Origin: Xanthobacter oligotrophicus
GTDB lineage: Bacteria > Pseudomonadota > Alphaproteobacteria > Rhizobiales > Xanthobacteraceae
Assembly: GCF_008364685.1 (NCBI RefSeq)
Contig: NZ_VTTL01000001.1
Coordinates: 600,548-664,547 of the forward strand
DNA length: 64,000 nucleotides
Direction: 5' to 3'
Positions 34,601-43,459 of the stretch are shown here, piece after piece (the first letter of the stretch is position 1; the number at the start of each line of letters is the position of its first letter). Both the position numbers and the translations under genes were made by a program. The notes beneath the pieces were generated by a model that was not told where the DNA came from, searched no databases, and was given only the letters and a program-made list of their open reading frames with translations.

Positions 34601-36232
34601 ATGTCATTTTCCGAACTCGGCCTGAGCGAAAAGGTCCTCGCGGCAGTCGCTGACACCGGCTATACGCAGCCGACGCCCATCCAGGCCCAGGCCATCCCCC
34701 ATGTGCTGGCGCGCCGAGATGTGCTCGGCCTCGCGCAGACAGGCACCGGCAAGACTGCCGCCTTCACCCTTCCCATGCTGACGCTGCTTGAGCACGGACG
34801 GGCCCGCGCCCGCATGCCTCGCACCCTCATCCTGGAGCCGACCCGCGAACTCGCGGCGCAGGTGGAAGAGAACTTCACCCGCTACGGCAAGAACCACAAA
34901 CTGAACGTCGCCCTGCTCATCGGCGGCGTATCCTTCGGCGACCAGGACTCCAAGCTGCTCCGCGGCGTGGACGTGCTCATCGCCACTCCCGGCCGCCTGC
35001 TCGACCATGTGGAGCGCGGCCGCCTGCTCCTGTCCGGCATCGAGGTGCTCGTCATCGACGAGGCCGACCGCATGCTGGACATGGGCTTCATCCCGGACAT
35101 CGAGCGCGTCTGCAAGCTCGTGCCCTTCACCCGCCAGACCCTGTTCTTCTCGGCCACCATGCCGCCGGAGATCCAGCGCCTGGTCTCGCAATTCCTGTCC
35201 AATCCCGTGCGCGTGGAAGTGTCGAAGCCGGCCTCCACCGCCGCCACGGTGACCCACATGCTGGTCGCCTCCGGACGGGAGGACTACGACAAGCGCGAGG
35301 TGCTCCGCGAGCTGATCCGCAATTGCGACGGCCTGCAGAACGGCATCATCTTCTGCAACCGCAAGCGCGACGTGGCGGTGCTGCATCGTTCGCTGCAGAA
35401 GCACGGCTTCAACGCCGTGGCGCTCCATGGCGACATGGACCAGCACGCCCGCATCAAGGCCCTCGACCAGTTCCGCGCCGGCGAGGCCACCCTTCTGGTG
35501 GCATCCGACGTGGCGGCCCGCGGGCTCGACATTCCGGCGGTGAGCCACGTCTTCAACTATGACGTGCCGCACCACTCGGAAGACTATGTGCATCGCGTGG
35601 GCCGCACCGGCCGCGCCGGCCGCGCCGGCACAGCCTATACGCTGGTCACCCACACCGACGCCAAGTCGGTGACGGCCATCGAGAAGCTGATCGGCAACGC
35701 CGTGCCATGGCACGGTTCGCCCCTCGGCGATGCCCCGCCCGCGTCCGAGCGGCGGGAACGTCGCGAGGATGGCGGCCGGCTGCGCGGCAAGCGCCGCGTG
35801 GAGAAGGAGCCCCGCGAGGCCCGTCCCGAGCGCGAGCCCCGCGCCGAGCGTGAACCGCGTGCGGAGCGGGAACCCCGGGCAGAGCGGGAACCCCGCGTTG
35901 CCCGCGAGCCCCGTGCGGAACGTGAGCCGCGCCCTGAGCGGGAGCCCCGTGCGGAACGCGCCCCGCGTCCCGAGCGTGAGCCCCGTCGTGAGCAGGAACC
36001 CCGCCGGGAGCGCGAAGCCCCGGCAGGCGAGGTGCGCGCCAGCGAACCCCGCGCGGAGGCGGAAACCCGTGCGCCGCGTCCTGAACGTCAAGAACGCAGC
36101 CGCCGTCCCGCCCGCGAGGACGGTCCCGAGGCCCGTCCGGTGCGCCGCGAACGCGCGCCCGCCAGCGAGCCTGCGGACATGAGCCACCTGCCCGCCTTCC
36201 TGCTGCGCCCTGTGCGTGTGAAGGCCGGCTGA
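34601..36232 (+). CDS. DEAD-box ATP-dependent RNA helicase with hexapeptide-repeat tail
   Basis: 543 residues, RhlE-like. It unwinds or remodels RNA in ribosome assembly, mRNA decay or cold adaptation. The core carries a Q motif (GYTQPTPIQAQAIP), Walker A AQTGTGKT, PTREL, TPGR, DEAD in VIDEADRMLD, SAT, RGLD and HRVGRTGR. From about residue 385 the protein is a disordered basic/acidic tail, with about eleven copies of a hexapeptide close to EREPRA at 410-475 (bases 35828-36025). Such tails bind RNA or partners. The ATG at 34601 is chosen because the family begins MSFSELGLS; the upstream in-frame ATG at 34481 overlaps the promoter. Confidence 0.92.
   Translation: MSFSELGLSEKVLAAVADTGYTQPTPIQAQAIPHVLARRDVLGLAQTGTGKTAAFTLPMLTLLEHGRARARMPRTLILEPTRELAAQVEENFTRYGKNHKLNVALLIGGVSFGDQDSKLLRGVDVLIATPGRLLDHVERGRLLLSGIEVLVIDEADRMLDMGFIPDIERVCKLVPFTRQTLFFSATMPPEIQRLVSQFLSNPVRVEVSKPASTAATVTHMLVASGREDYDKREVLRELIRNCDGLQNGIIFCNRKRDVAVLHRSLQKHGFNAVALHGDMDQHARIKALDQFRAGEATLLVASDVAARGLDIPAVSHVFNYDVPHHSEDYVHRVGRTGRAGRAGTAYTLVTHTDAKSVTAIEKLIGNAVPWHGSPLGDAPPASERRERREDGGRLRGKRRVEKEPREARPEREPRAEREPRAEREPRAEREPRVAREPRAEREPRPEREPRAERAPRPEREPRREQEPRREREAPAGEVRASEPRAEAETRAPRPERQERSRRPAREDGPEARPVRRERAPASEPADMSHLPAFLLRPVRVKAG
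35828..36025 (+). repeat. 18-bp coding tandem repeat (EREPRA units) in the helicase gene
   Basis: About eleven imperfect units of 18 bp, each encoding a hexapeptide near EREPRA. Variation is mostly at third positions and at the last residue (A, V, P or R). Such arrays can expand or shrink by slippage, so copy number may differ between strains. Confidence 0.85.
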
Positions 36233-36283
36233 GCCACCTGCCGACGCACCCTTCCGGAGCGTCGGCGGATCACCACGGAACCA

Positions 36284-36315
36284 CCCCGCCGGTCAGCCGC
36301 GCGGGGTTTTCTTTT
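36284..36315 (+). terminator. Rho-independent terminator of the helicase gene
   Basis: Stem CCCCGC-CGG (36284-36292) with CCG-C-GCGGGG (36297-36306, one bulged base), four-base loop, then TTTTCTTTT (36307-36315). The loop overlaps the stop codon of the convergent TfoX-like gene. Confidence 0.85.
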
Positions 36316-36667
36316 GGGGTCGGGTCGCGGCCTTCTTCACCGGCTTCCGTGCGGCGGCGGCGCGGGCAAGGGCCAGGGAACGGCGGGCCAGCGTGGCGAG
36401 GTCGTCGCCATCGTCCAGCGCGGCCTCCGGCACGGACCAGAAGCCGGTCATGGTACGCACGGCGCCCTTGGCGCGGTAGGAGAAGGGGACCGAGCCCCGG
36501 CTCTCAAGCAGGGCGGCGTGGTCGGCATCTGCCTTGAGATAGAGGATGCCCCCGACCTCGATGGCGAACATCAGCCCGTCCGCATAAACGCCCCGGCCGC
36601 CGAACAGGCGCCGTGTGCGCACGTCGCCGAACGCACTGAAGAGGTCGGCGATGGTGTCCTCGTCCAT
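36293..36667 (-). CDS. TfoX N-terminal-domain protein
   Basis: 124 residues. The TfoX_N fold is visible: LFSAFGDVRTRRLFGGRGVYADGLMFAI followed by LYLKAD (written with a break, the whole being residues 9-45) and the PFSYRAKG and GFWSVPEAAL segments. The tail is Lys/Arg/Ala/Pro-rich. In gammaproteobacteria full-length TfoX/Sxy promotes competence genes; these short alphaproteobacterial homologues lack the C-terminal half, and their role is not established. The ATG at 36667 is chosen because the domain starts there; the frame runs open to 36826. It is the last gene of a minus-strand series. Confidence 0.85.
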   Translation of the reverse strand: MDEDTIADLFSAFGDVRTRRLFGGRGVYADGLMFAIEVGGILYLKADADHAALLESRGSVPFSYRAKGAVRTMTGFWSVPEAALDDGDDLATLARRSLALARAAAARKPVKKAATRPQKKTPRG

Positions 36668-36735
36668 CCCCAGCTCCAGACCTGTGCCAAGGGCGCGCGG
36701 TTTAGGCCCCCGGCTTTCACCGGCAGCCGCTGAAA

Positions 36736-37554
36736 TCAGCTGATCAGCGCCAAAAGCCGGACGGCCGCGTCCATCTCGGTGCGGCGCGCGGCGCGGCGGG
36801 CGGTGGCGATCTCGTCCTCGCCCCACTGCTCGCGGTTGAAGTCCTCGTCCACATGGGCGGCCGCCCAGGCGGCGTCCGCCTCAAGCGCGCCTTCCGCCAC
36901 CGCCAGCGCCAGCAGGGCCGATCCGGTAAGGGTGGTGATGGAATGGACGGCGGCAAGCTTCAGCGGGGCCTGCGGCACCAGCGCCCGCACCCGCTCCAGC
37001 GCGGCGTCCGGCTGGGTCACATGCCGGATGCCTTCCGCAAGGAAGAAACGGGCGCCGTGGCTGGCGCTCAGCCAGTCGAGCACCGGGTCCCACTGCGCCG
37101 CCTGCCGGTTCACCAGCGTCTGCGGGCCATCGGCCCGGTAGAACAGCATGTCGGAGCCGGCATAGCCCACCACCTCGTCGCGCACCGCCTCGGCCTCGGG
37201 GCCGACCCGGTCGAGGGCGACGTTCACAAGGCGCGTCAGCGGCATGAAGAAGGGGTTGATCTCCTTCTCCTGCGCTGCCCATTCGGCGGCCATGGCCTCG
37301 GCCAGCGGGCGCGTGGGCGCCAGCAGCAGGCCGCGCGCGGGGGTGCGCACCGGCCGGCCGTCGAGCAGGATGGTGAAGCCGCCTTCCGCCTCGCCGACGC
37401 TCACATCGGTGTAGAAGCGCTTCGGCAGCGGCGGGCGCTGGGCGGCGCGGGCGCGGGCGATGGGATCGTCCCCCGCCACGGGCTCCTCGATGCCCTCCAG
37501 AAAATCGCGCATGGTCTGGGGGCCGGTGGGATCGGCTCCTGAGGGATCAACCAT
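36736..37554 (-). CDS. ATP12-family F1-ATPase assembly chaperone
   Basis: 272 residues. ATP12 proteins protect the alpha subunit of F1 ATPase during assembly and are found in mitochondria and alphaproteobacteria. Family features are KRFYTDVSVGE, ILLDGRPVRTPAR near residue 70, LAEAMAAEWAAQ, and SITTLTGSALLALAVAEG in the C-terminal helical part. The ATG at 37554 has AGGAG seven bases upstream; an inner ATG 14 codons later (MRDFLEGIEEP) matches the common family start and remains possible. It follows the HAD phosphatase gene by ten bases, a conserved pair in this group. Confidence 0.9.
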   Translation of the reverse strand: MVDPSGADPTGPQTMRDFLEGIEEPVAGDDPIARARAAQRPPLPKRFYTDVSVGEAEGGFTILLDGRPVRTPARGLLLAPTRPLAEAMAAEWAAQEKEINPFFMPLTRLVNVALDRVGPEAEAVRDEVVGYAGSDMLFYRADGPQTLVNRQAAQWDPVLDWLSASHGARFFLAEGIRHVTQPDAALERVRALVPQAPLKLAAVHSITTLTGSALLALAVAEGALEADAAWAAAHVDEDFNREQWGEDEIATARRAARRTEMDAAVRLLALIS

Positions 37555-37564
37555 GATCCGTCTC

Positions 37565-38293
37565 CTATCCGGCGATGGCGCGGCGGCGCGCCAGAAGATC
37601 GAAGATGGCGGCGGGCAGCTCGTCGAACCGGTGGACGATATGGTCCGCCCCGGCCCGCTCCAGATCCGCCACCTCGTGGTAGCCCCAGCCGACGCCGAGG
37701 GCCGAGGCTCCGGCCTGCAGCGCCATGGAGATATCATAGGTGGTGTCACCGACCACCACCGTCTCCTCCGGCCGCGCGCCAATCTCCCCCATGGCCTGGA
37801 ACACCATGGCCGGATGGGGCTTGGAGGGGGCATCGTCGGCGGTCTGGATGGTGGCGAACCAGCCTTCCATGTCATGGGCCTTCAGTACCCGGTCCACACC
37901 GCGGCGCGCCTTGCCGGTGACCATGCCCAGCACCAGGTCGTCGCGCCGGCGCAGGGCGTCCAGCACCTCCCATGCGCCCTCGAACATAGGCTCGGGTGGC
38001 TCGGCATTGCGCAGGCGAGTGAAGGCGTTGCGATAGGCGTCCACCAGGGCCTCGATCGGGTAGGCGCGATCACCCTGCGAGAGCATGGCGAATGCCTCCG
38101 GCAGGGAGAGCCCGACCACCGAGAGCAGCCGGTCCCGCTCGGGCAGCACCACGCCGTGGGCCGCATGGGCGTCGCGCATGGCGGCGACGATCATGTGCTG
38201 GCTGTCCACCAGCGTGCCGTCGCAATCGAACAGCACCAGCTTCAGGGGCGCGGCATCCGGGGCGGGGTCGGCATCGCTCTCTGGTGGGGTCAT
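37565..38293 (-). CDS. HAD-superfamily phosphatase (phosphoglycolate phosphatase-like)
   Basis: 242 residues. Motif I is FDCDGTLVDS with nucleophile D23 and D25, motif II is in the MVTGKARRG segment, and motif III/IV is KPHP followed by VVVGDTTYDISMALQAG. A helical cap lies between residues 35 and 105, so this is a subclass I HAD enzyme. The substrate is a small phosphate ester; phosphoglycolate is possible but unproven. Its start overlaps the stop of the zinc-ribbon gene (ATGA) and the ATP12 gene follows at ten bases, so the three form an operon. Confidence 0.88.
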   Translation of the reverse strand: MTPPESDADPAPDAAPLKLVLFDCDGTLVDSQHMIVAAMRDAHAAHGVVLPERDRLLSVVGLSLPEAFAMLSQGDRAYPIEALVDAYRNAFTRLRNAEPPEPMFEGAWEVLDALRRRDDLVLGMVTGKARRGVDRVLKAHDMEGWFATIQTADDAPSKPHPAMVFQAMGEIGARPEETVVVGDTTYDISMALQAGASALGVGWGYHEVADLERAGADHIVHRFDELPAAIFDLLARRRAIAG

Positions 38294-38967
38294 TTCTGCG
38301 TCATCTGCTGGGTCGCCACATCATATATCCACGTGATGCCCGACGGGTCCACGAACAGGACCTGACGGAACCCCCGCTGCTCGCACTGCTTGGGGAAGGG
38401 ACCCGAGACGATCAGCTCCGCCGCCGTCTTCGCCGGGAAGTTGAACTTGATGGTGAGGATGGTCGCGTCCTCGCCCCCGGCCGTGACCGTGAGGTCGAGG
38501 CCATTCTGGGCGAAGCTCTCCTGCTTGCTCTTGGCGAACGCCCGGCGCGCAGTGGCATCCGCCGCCGGCGGGGTGACGGGGCCGTTCACCGTGGGCAGCG
38601 GCAATGCCGCCTCCTGGGTGCCACCCTGCCCGCTCCGGGCCTGGGGCGGCGGGACGGCGGGAGCGGTCTGGGCCGTGGCGGCAGGTGGGGGCAAGGCGGC
38701 TGGGGGGGCCAACGCGGCAGGCGGTGCCGGTTGGGCGGGCGCGACCACCGCGCTCTGGGGCGCGCCGGCCTCAGGCTCCGCGGGCGGCGCCGACATGACC
38801 CACCAGACGAGGCCGCCGGACGCGACAGCCACCGCCGTGCCGCCGATCCCCACCAGAAAGGGCATCAGGAAGCTGGTGTGCAGCTTGCGGCCGCAGAAGG
38901 GGCAACTGGCCTCCTCCGGGTAGACCTGCGCCCCGCAGCCGGGACAGAAGTCGGGCCTGGAGTTCAT
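38290..38967 (-). CDS. Zinc-ribbon membrane protein of unknown function
   Basis: 225 residues. A four-cysteine zinc ribbon opens the protein (C8, C11, C22, C25 in CPGCG and CPFCG contexts). One membrane helix follows (about 33-56, ending GGLVWWVM), then a long Ala/Pro/Gln-rich linker, and from about residue 130 a small folded domain with LDLTVTAGGEDATILTIKF. The membrane helix should place the ribbon in the cytoplasm and the C-terminal domain in the periplasm. Translational coupling to the HAD gene (four-base overlap) is seen. The function is not known to me. Confidence 0.78.
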   Translation of the reverse strand: MNSRPDFCPGCGAQVYPEEASCPFCGRKLHTSFLMPFLVGIGGTAVAVASGGLVWWVMSAPPAEPEAGAPQSAVVAPAQPAPPAALAPPAALPPPAATAQTAPAVPPPQARSGQGGTQEAALPLPTVNGPVTPPAADATARRAFAKSKQESFAQNGLDLTVTAGGEDATILTIKFNFPAKTAAELIVSGPFPKQCEQRGFRQVLFVDPSGITWIYDVATQQMTQK

Positions 38968-39130
38968 TCAATTCACCTCCACGCGCGCGGCGGTGCGCCG
39001 CGAATCGGCATCGTGGGACATGCTCCACAAATGCACGAGGAAGCGGCCGGCGTCATGCCGTCCGCTTCACGTTTGTCCACCTCGTGATGTCCGATCCGAA
39101 TGCGCCCTAAGCAGGGCAAGGGCGCCGATC

Positions 39131-41077
39131 CTATTTGCCGAAGCCGAGGTCCAGCGGTGGCGGCGGTGCCAGCTCGAGGCCGGGGGAGAGGTTCTCGAAC
39201 TGCTGCTGGATCTGGTTCTGGTCGAGCTGCACCCCGCCGCTCTTGTAGTGGGTCACCATGCCCGGGAACAGGATGATGAGGGCCACCATGACCAGCTGGA
39301 TGCAGACGAACGGCACCGCGCCCCAGTAGATCTGGCCGGTGGTGACCGGCTGCATCAGCTTGCCCGTCACCCGGTCGATGTACGGAACCTTGGCCGCCAC
39401 CGAGCGCAGGAAGAACAGCGCGAATCCGAAGGGCGGATGCATGAACGAGGTCTGCATGTTCACCGCCAGCATCACGCCGAACCAGATGAGGTCGATGCCG
39501 AGCTTGTCGGCCGCCGGCCCCAGCAGCGGGATGATGATGAAGGCCAGCTCGAAATAATCGAGGAAGAAGGCCAGCACGAACACCAGCGCGTTCACCGCGA
39601 TGAGGAAGCCCATCTGCCCGCCGGGCAGCGACACCAGCAGCTCCTCCACCCATTTATGGCCGTCCACCCCGTAGAAGGTGAGCGAGAACACGCGCGCGCC
39701 GAGCAGGATGAACAGCACGAAGGCGGAGAGCTTGGCGGTGGAATAGGTGGCCTGCCGCATCAGGTCGAACTTCAGCCGGCCACGTGCGAAGGCGAGGATG
39801 AGCGCGCCCACCGAGCCCATGGCGCCGCCCTCGGTCGGCGTGGCGACGCCGATGAAGATGGTACCCAGCACCAGGAAGATAAGGGCCAGCGGCGGCACCA
39901 TCACGAACACCACCTGCTCGGCCAGCTTCGAGAGCAGGCCGAGGCGGAACACGCGGTTGATCACCGCCACCACGAAGGCGAAGCCCACCGTGGCGGACAT
40001 GGTGAGCACCACATAATCCGCGCCGAACTTCACCCCGGTTTCCGTCATCAGGAAGATGGCGCCGGCGATGGACAGGGAGAGCGCGATGAAGAGCGAGGGC
40101 GTGAGCAGCCGCGCCGTGCCCGACATGACGAAATAGAGCAGCACGAAAGCCACCACGCCCCACACCGCCGGGTTGGCGACGCCGGGGATGAGGCCGGTGG
40201 TGAGATGCGGCAGGGAACCGGTGGCGATCAGGAAGGCAAAACCCGCCGCTGCGATGGCGCCGAGGACGCGGGAGGGCACGACCTTCTGGTCCGGATCGCG
40301 CAGGGTCTGGGCTTCCAGCGGCAGGCCGGGGGCCACATTGGGGAAGATGCTGGAGACGACGAAGATGTAGAGGGCATAGAGGCCGGCGAGCAGCAGGCCC
40401 GGCACGAAGGCGCCCTCATACATGTCGCCCACCGAGCGGTTCAGCTGGTCGGCCATGACGATGAGCACGAGGGACGGCGGGATGATCTGCGCCAGCGTAC
40501 CCGAGGCGGCGATGACGCCGGAGGCCACGCGCCGGTCATAGCCGTAGCGCATCATGATGGGCAGGGAGATGAGGCCCATGGAGATCACCGAGGCCGCCAC
40601 CACGCCGGTGGTGGCCGCCAGCAGCGCGCCAACGAAGATCACCGCATAGGCAAGCCCGCCGCGGATGGAGCCGAACACCTGCCCGATGGTGTCGAGCAGG
40701 TCCTCCGCCATGCCGGAGCGCTCGAGGATGAGGCCCATGAAGGTGAAGAAGGGGACCGCCAGCAACACCTCGTTATTCATGGTGCCGTAGACGCGCTCCG
40801 GCAGCGCCTGCAGGAACTTGGGCTCGAACAGGCCGAGCCAGATGCCGACCAGCGCGAAGATCAGGCCGTTGGCGGCGAGCGAGAAGGCGACCGGGTAGCC
40901 CAGCAGCAGGAACACCACCAGCGCGCCGAACATGATGGGCGCCATGTTGTGGATGAACCAGCCGCGGAAGCCCGGCTCGGCCGCGAACGCCACATCGGGC
41001 AGGACCACGGCGAGCACCAAAGCGAGCACGAGCGCGGCGGCGACGAAACGCGCCTTCAGAAGGCGGGCGTTGAACAT
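39131..41077 (-). CDS. dctM: TRAP transporter large permease, long DctM form
   Basis: 648 residues with many membrane helices. It is the transport subunit of a tripartite ATP-independent periplasmic transporter that imports organic acids or related solutes using a sodium gradient. DctM-type motifs are visible: FFTFMGLILERSGMAEDLLD, an IPPSLVLIVMAD loop and GVATPTEGGAMGSVGALILA. It is about 200 residues longer than the common DctM and belongs to the long group found in rhizobia. The start at 41077 follows dctQ by 13 bases; the frame upstream is not family-like. No DctP binding protein lies in the window. Confidence 0.9.
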   Translation of the reverse strand: MFNARLLKARFVAAALVLALVLAVVLPDVAFAAEPGFRGWFIHNMAPIMFGALVVFLLLGYPVAFSLAANGLIFALVGIWLGLFEPKFLQALPERVYGTMNNEVLLAVPFFTFMGLILERSGMAEDLLDTIGQVFGSIRGGLAYAVIFVGALLAATTGVVAASVISMGLISLPIMMRYGYDRRVASGVIAASGTLAQIIPPSLVLIVMADQLNRSVGDMYEGAFVPGLLLAGLYALYIFVVSSIFPNVAPGLPLEAQTLRDPDQKVVPSRVLGAIAAAGFAFLIATGSLPHLTTGLIPGVANPAVWGVVAFVLLYFVMSGTARLLTPSLFIALSLSIAGAIFLMTETGVKFGADYVVLTMSATVGFAFVVAVINRVFRLGLLSKLAEQVVFVMVPPLALIFLVLGTIFIGVATPTEGGAMGSVGALILAFARGRLKFDLMRQATYSTAKLSAFVLFILLGARVFSLTFYGVDGHKWVEELLVSLPGGQMGFLIAVNALVFVLAFFLDYFELAFIIIPLLGPAADKLGIDLIWFGVMLAVNMQTSFMHPPFGFALFFLRSVAAKVPYIDRVTGKLMQPVTTGQIYWGAVPFVCIQLVMVALIILFPGMVTHYKSGGVQLDQNQIQQQFENLSPGLELAPPPPLDLGFGK

Positions 41078-41090
41078 GTCTCGCGCTCCG

Positions 41091-41729
41091 TCAGTGCTTG
41101 GATGCGGGGGGAGAGGCCGGGGAGACCGGCGTTCCGGCACCGGGAACGTCCACCTCGGCGAGCAGGCGCTCCGCCTCGGCAGCGAGCGCCGCATGGCTGC
41201 CGCCCTCCCGCTCGTTGGGGTCCTCCATCCGCCCGGTGAAAATGGCGATGCGCTTGATCAGCTCGGAGAAACCCTGCAGCGTGAGGAAGAAGAAGCCCAG
41301 CGGCACCAGCAGCTTGGCTGGCCACTGCGGCAGGCCGCCCGCATTCAGCGACTGCTCGTTGATGGACCAGGACGACAGGAAGAACGGCCAGGAGGTCCAC
41401 AGCAGCAGAATAGAGAAGGGCAACAGGAAGAAGATGTGCCCGAAGATGTCGATGCCGTCCCGCACCCGCTTGCTGAGGCGCGCATTCACGATGTCGATGC
41501 GGATGTGCTCGTTGTCCATGAGCGTCCACGACCCGCACAGCAGGAACACCGCCGCGAACAGCACCCATTGCAGCTCCAGCCAGGAATTGGAGCTGAGGTC
41601 GAACAGCTTGCGCACCACGGCGTTGGCCGCCGAGACAAGGATGGCGACCAGGATCAGCCACGAGGCCGCCTTGCCGATGCGCATGTTCACGGCGTCGATG
41701 CCCCGGGCGAGGGCGAGGAGCGTTGACAT
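41091..41729 (-). CDS. dctQ: TRAP transporter small permease (DctQ type)
   Basis: 212 residues with four membrane helices, the usual topology for the small TRAP subunit that supports DctM. The characteristic segments are SWLELQWVLFAAVFLLCG, near the second helix, and DNEHIRIDIVNARLSKRVRDGID in the following loop (given here as two joined pieces of the same loop). The Pro/Ala-rich C-terminal tail is longer than usual. Spacing of 13 bases to dctM shows one operon. The substrate is unknown without the binding protein. Confidence 0.9.
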   Translation of the reverse strand: MSTLLALARGIDAVNMRIGKAASWLILVAILVSAANAVVRKLFDLSSNSWLELQWVLFAAVFLLCGSWTLMDNEHIRIDIVNARLSKRVRDGIDIFGHIFFLLPFSILLLWTSWPFFLSSWSINEQSLNAGGLPQWPAKLLVPLGFFFLTLQGFSELIKRIAIFTGRMEDPNEREGGSHAALAAEAERLLAEVDVPGAGTPVSPASPPASKH

Positions 41730-41891
41730 CGAGATCGTTTCCCTGGGCGCGCGGCTGGTGCCGCTTTTCGGGTTGCTTCTTGTTTGGCCATGCGGCCTTG
41801 GCGCCGCACCATAGGCAAAGACGTGGCGACTTCAAGCCGCACGCGAAAGCGCAGCACCAAACGCCCAGTACATTAGACGAAGGTCGTACCT

Positions 41892-42986
41892 CTATCCCTC
41901 CGGCGCCTCGAGGATGGGATCGTACTGGGATGCGTCGAAGCCCAGAACGGCGAAGGATTGCGCCATGTGATGGGGGAGCGGCGCCGACACGTCGATCAGC
42001 CCCTGCCCGCGCGGATGGGGGATGACCAGCCGGCGCGCCAGGAGGTGCAGGCGGTTCTGCAGGCCGCCCGGCAGCTCCCAGTTCTCGATGTCGAAATACT
42101 TGGGGTCGCCGACGATGGGGTGGCCGATATGGGCAAGGTGGGCGCGCAATTGGTGGGTGCGGCCCGTCACCGGCTTCAGCGACAGCCAGCTCATCTTCTG
42201 CGCCGCCTGGTCCACAACGGCATAATAGGTGATGGCGTGGCTCGCCTCGTCCTCGCCGTGGCGGGCGACGCGCATCTTCTCCTCGTCCTCGTCGCGGGCG
42301 AGATAGGTGGAGATGCGCCCCTGCTTCGGCTTCGGCACGCCGGGCACCACCGCCCAATAGACCTTGCGCGCCTCCCGCGAGCGGAAGCTCTTGGCCAGCA
42401 CCGAGGCGGCAAGCCGCGTCTTCGCCACCAGCAGGCAACCCGAGGTGTCCTTGTCGATGCGGTGGACGAGGCGTGGCTTCTGGCCGTCCTTGTCGCGCAG
42501 CACCTCCAGGATACCGTCCATATGGCGGTAGGTGCCCGAGCCGCCCTGCACCGCAAGGCCGAACGGCTTGTTCAGCACCATCACGTCCTTGTCCTCGAAC
42601 AGGGTGATGGATTTCAGGAAGGCGCGGTCCTCGTCCTCCTTGCGCTTGGCGGCGCTGGCGGATTGCCGCGGCTTGGCCGGCGCGTCAGTGGCACCCGAGG
42701 CCTCTCCCCCCGCGGAAACCCTGCCCGCTTCGGAGGCCTTGCCCCCGGCACCAGGCTTTGCAGCCGGTTCATCCTGCGGCTCGTCGCCCAGGGGGGGAAT
42801 GCGCACGCTCTGGCCGGGCTCGACGCGGGACGAGGTCTTCACCCGCCCCCCGTCCACGCGCACCTGCCCGGTGCGCACCAGCTTCTGCAGGTGACCGAAG
42901 GAGAGATCAGGAAAATGGACCTTGAACCAGCGGTCGAGGCGCATGCCAGCCTCGTCCTCGGCCACGGTCTTCATCGCGACGGCCAT
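41892..42986 (-). CDS. RluA/RluC-family 23S rRNA pseudouridine synthase
   Basis: 364 residues. An N-terminal S4 RNA-binding domain (MRLDRWFKVHFPDLSFGHLQ region, then GQVRVDGGRV) is followed by a long Ala/Gly/Lys-rich linker and the catalytic domain with D178 in HRIDKDTSGCL and the GRTHQLRAHLAHIGHPI motif. Members convert uridines of 23S rRNA or tRNA to pseudouridine. RluC is the best guess because of the S4 domain and the neighbour crcB. Two nearby ATGs are possible: 42986, used here, and 42974. The linker of about 60 residues is longer than in enterobacterial RluC. Confidence 0.88.
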   Translation of the reverse strand: MAVAMKTVAEDEAGMRLDRWFKVHFPDLSFGHLQKLVRTGQVRVDGGRVKTSSRVEPGQSVRIPPLGDEPQDEPAAKPGAGGKASEAGRVSAGGEASGATDAPAKPRQSASAAKRKEDEDRAFLKSITLFEDKDVMVLNKPFGLAVQGGSGTYRHMDGILEVLRDKDGQKPRLVHRIDKDTSGCLLVAKTRLAASVLAKSFRSREARKVYWAVVPGVPKPKQGRISTYLARDEDEEKMRVARHGEDEASHAITYYAVVDQAAQKMSWLSLKPVTGRTHQLRAHLAHIGHPIVGDPKYFDIENWELPGGLQNRLHLLARRLVIPHPRGQGLIDVSAPLPHHMAQSFAVLGFDASQYDPILEAPEG

Positions 42987-43055
42987 GGATCGAAATGTCC
43001 TTTGAACAAGCGCCTGGAACGGGAATGGCAGCAATAGAGCAACCGGCGCCGTCCG

Positions 43056-43451
43056 TCACGTCAGCGCGCGCATGACGGCGATGCCGACGAACACGGCGAT
43101 GAAGGCGAGCGCCACCGAGCCGACCACATAGGCGAGCGCGGAACCGTAGGCGCCCCGCTCCATGAGCACGAAAAAATCCAGCGAGAAGGTGGAGAAGGTG
43201 GTGTAGCCGCCGAGGATGCCGGTGGTCAGGAACAGCCGCATGGTCTGGTTCCAGAACTCGCCGTCCTTGAACGCCAGATATCCGACCATGATCCCCATGA
43301 CGAAGCTGCCGGACACATTGATGAGGAAGGTGGCAAAAGGAAAGTCGGTGCCCAGCAGCTTGGGCACCGTCATGTTGACGAGGTGCCGCACGACACCGCC
43401 GAGGCCGGCACCGAGGAAGACGACGAGAGCGGGAGGAAAGGTGAAGATCAT
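43056..43451 (-). CDS. crcB: Fluoride channel CrcB/Fluc
   Basis: 131 residues with four membrane helices. The Fluc dimer exports fluoride. Typical motifs: GAGLGGVVRHLV at the start, an FPFATFLINVSGSF helix with the conserved Asn, and TTGILGGYTTFSTFSLD with the Phe-box and the Thr/Ser cluster that line the pore. A toxin gene ends eight bases upstream, so crcB is the third gene of a toxin-antitoxin transcript. I found no fluoride-riboswitch-like sequence before it. The rluC-type gene follows after 69 bases. Confidence 0.94.
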   Translation of the reverse strand: MIFTFPPALVVFLGAGLGGVVRHLVNMTVPKLLGTDFPFATFLINVSGSFVMGIMVGYLAFKDGEFWNQTMRLFLTTGILGGYTTFSTFSLDFFVLMERGAYGSALAYVVGSVALAFIAVFVGIAVMRALT

Positions 43452-43459
43452 GGCAGCGG

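Noticed and set aside
43452..43459. Search for a fluoride riboswitch before crcB
   Set aside because: Only eight bases lie between the toxin stop and the crcB start, and no riboswitch-like fold is evident further upstream before the toxin-antitoxin genes.
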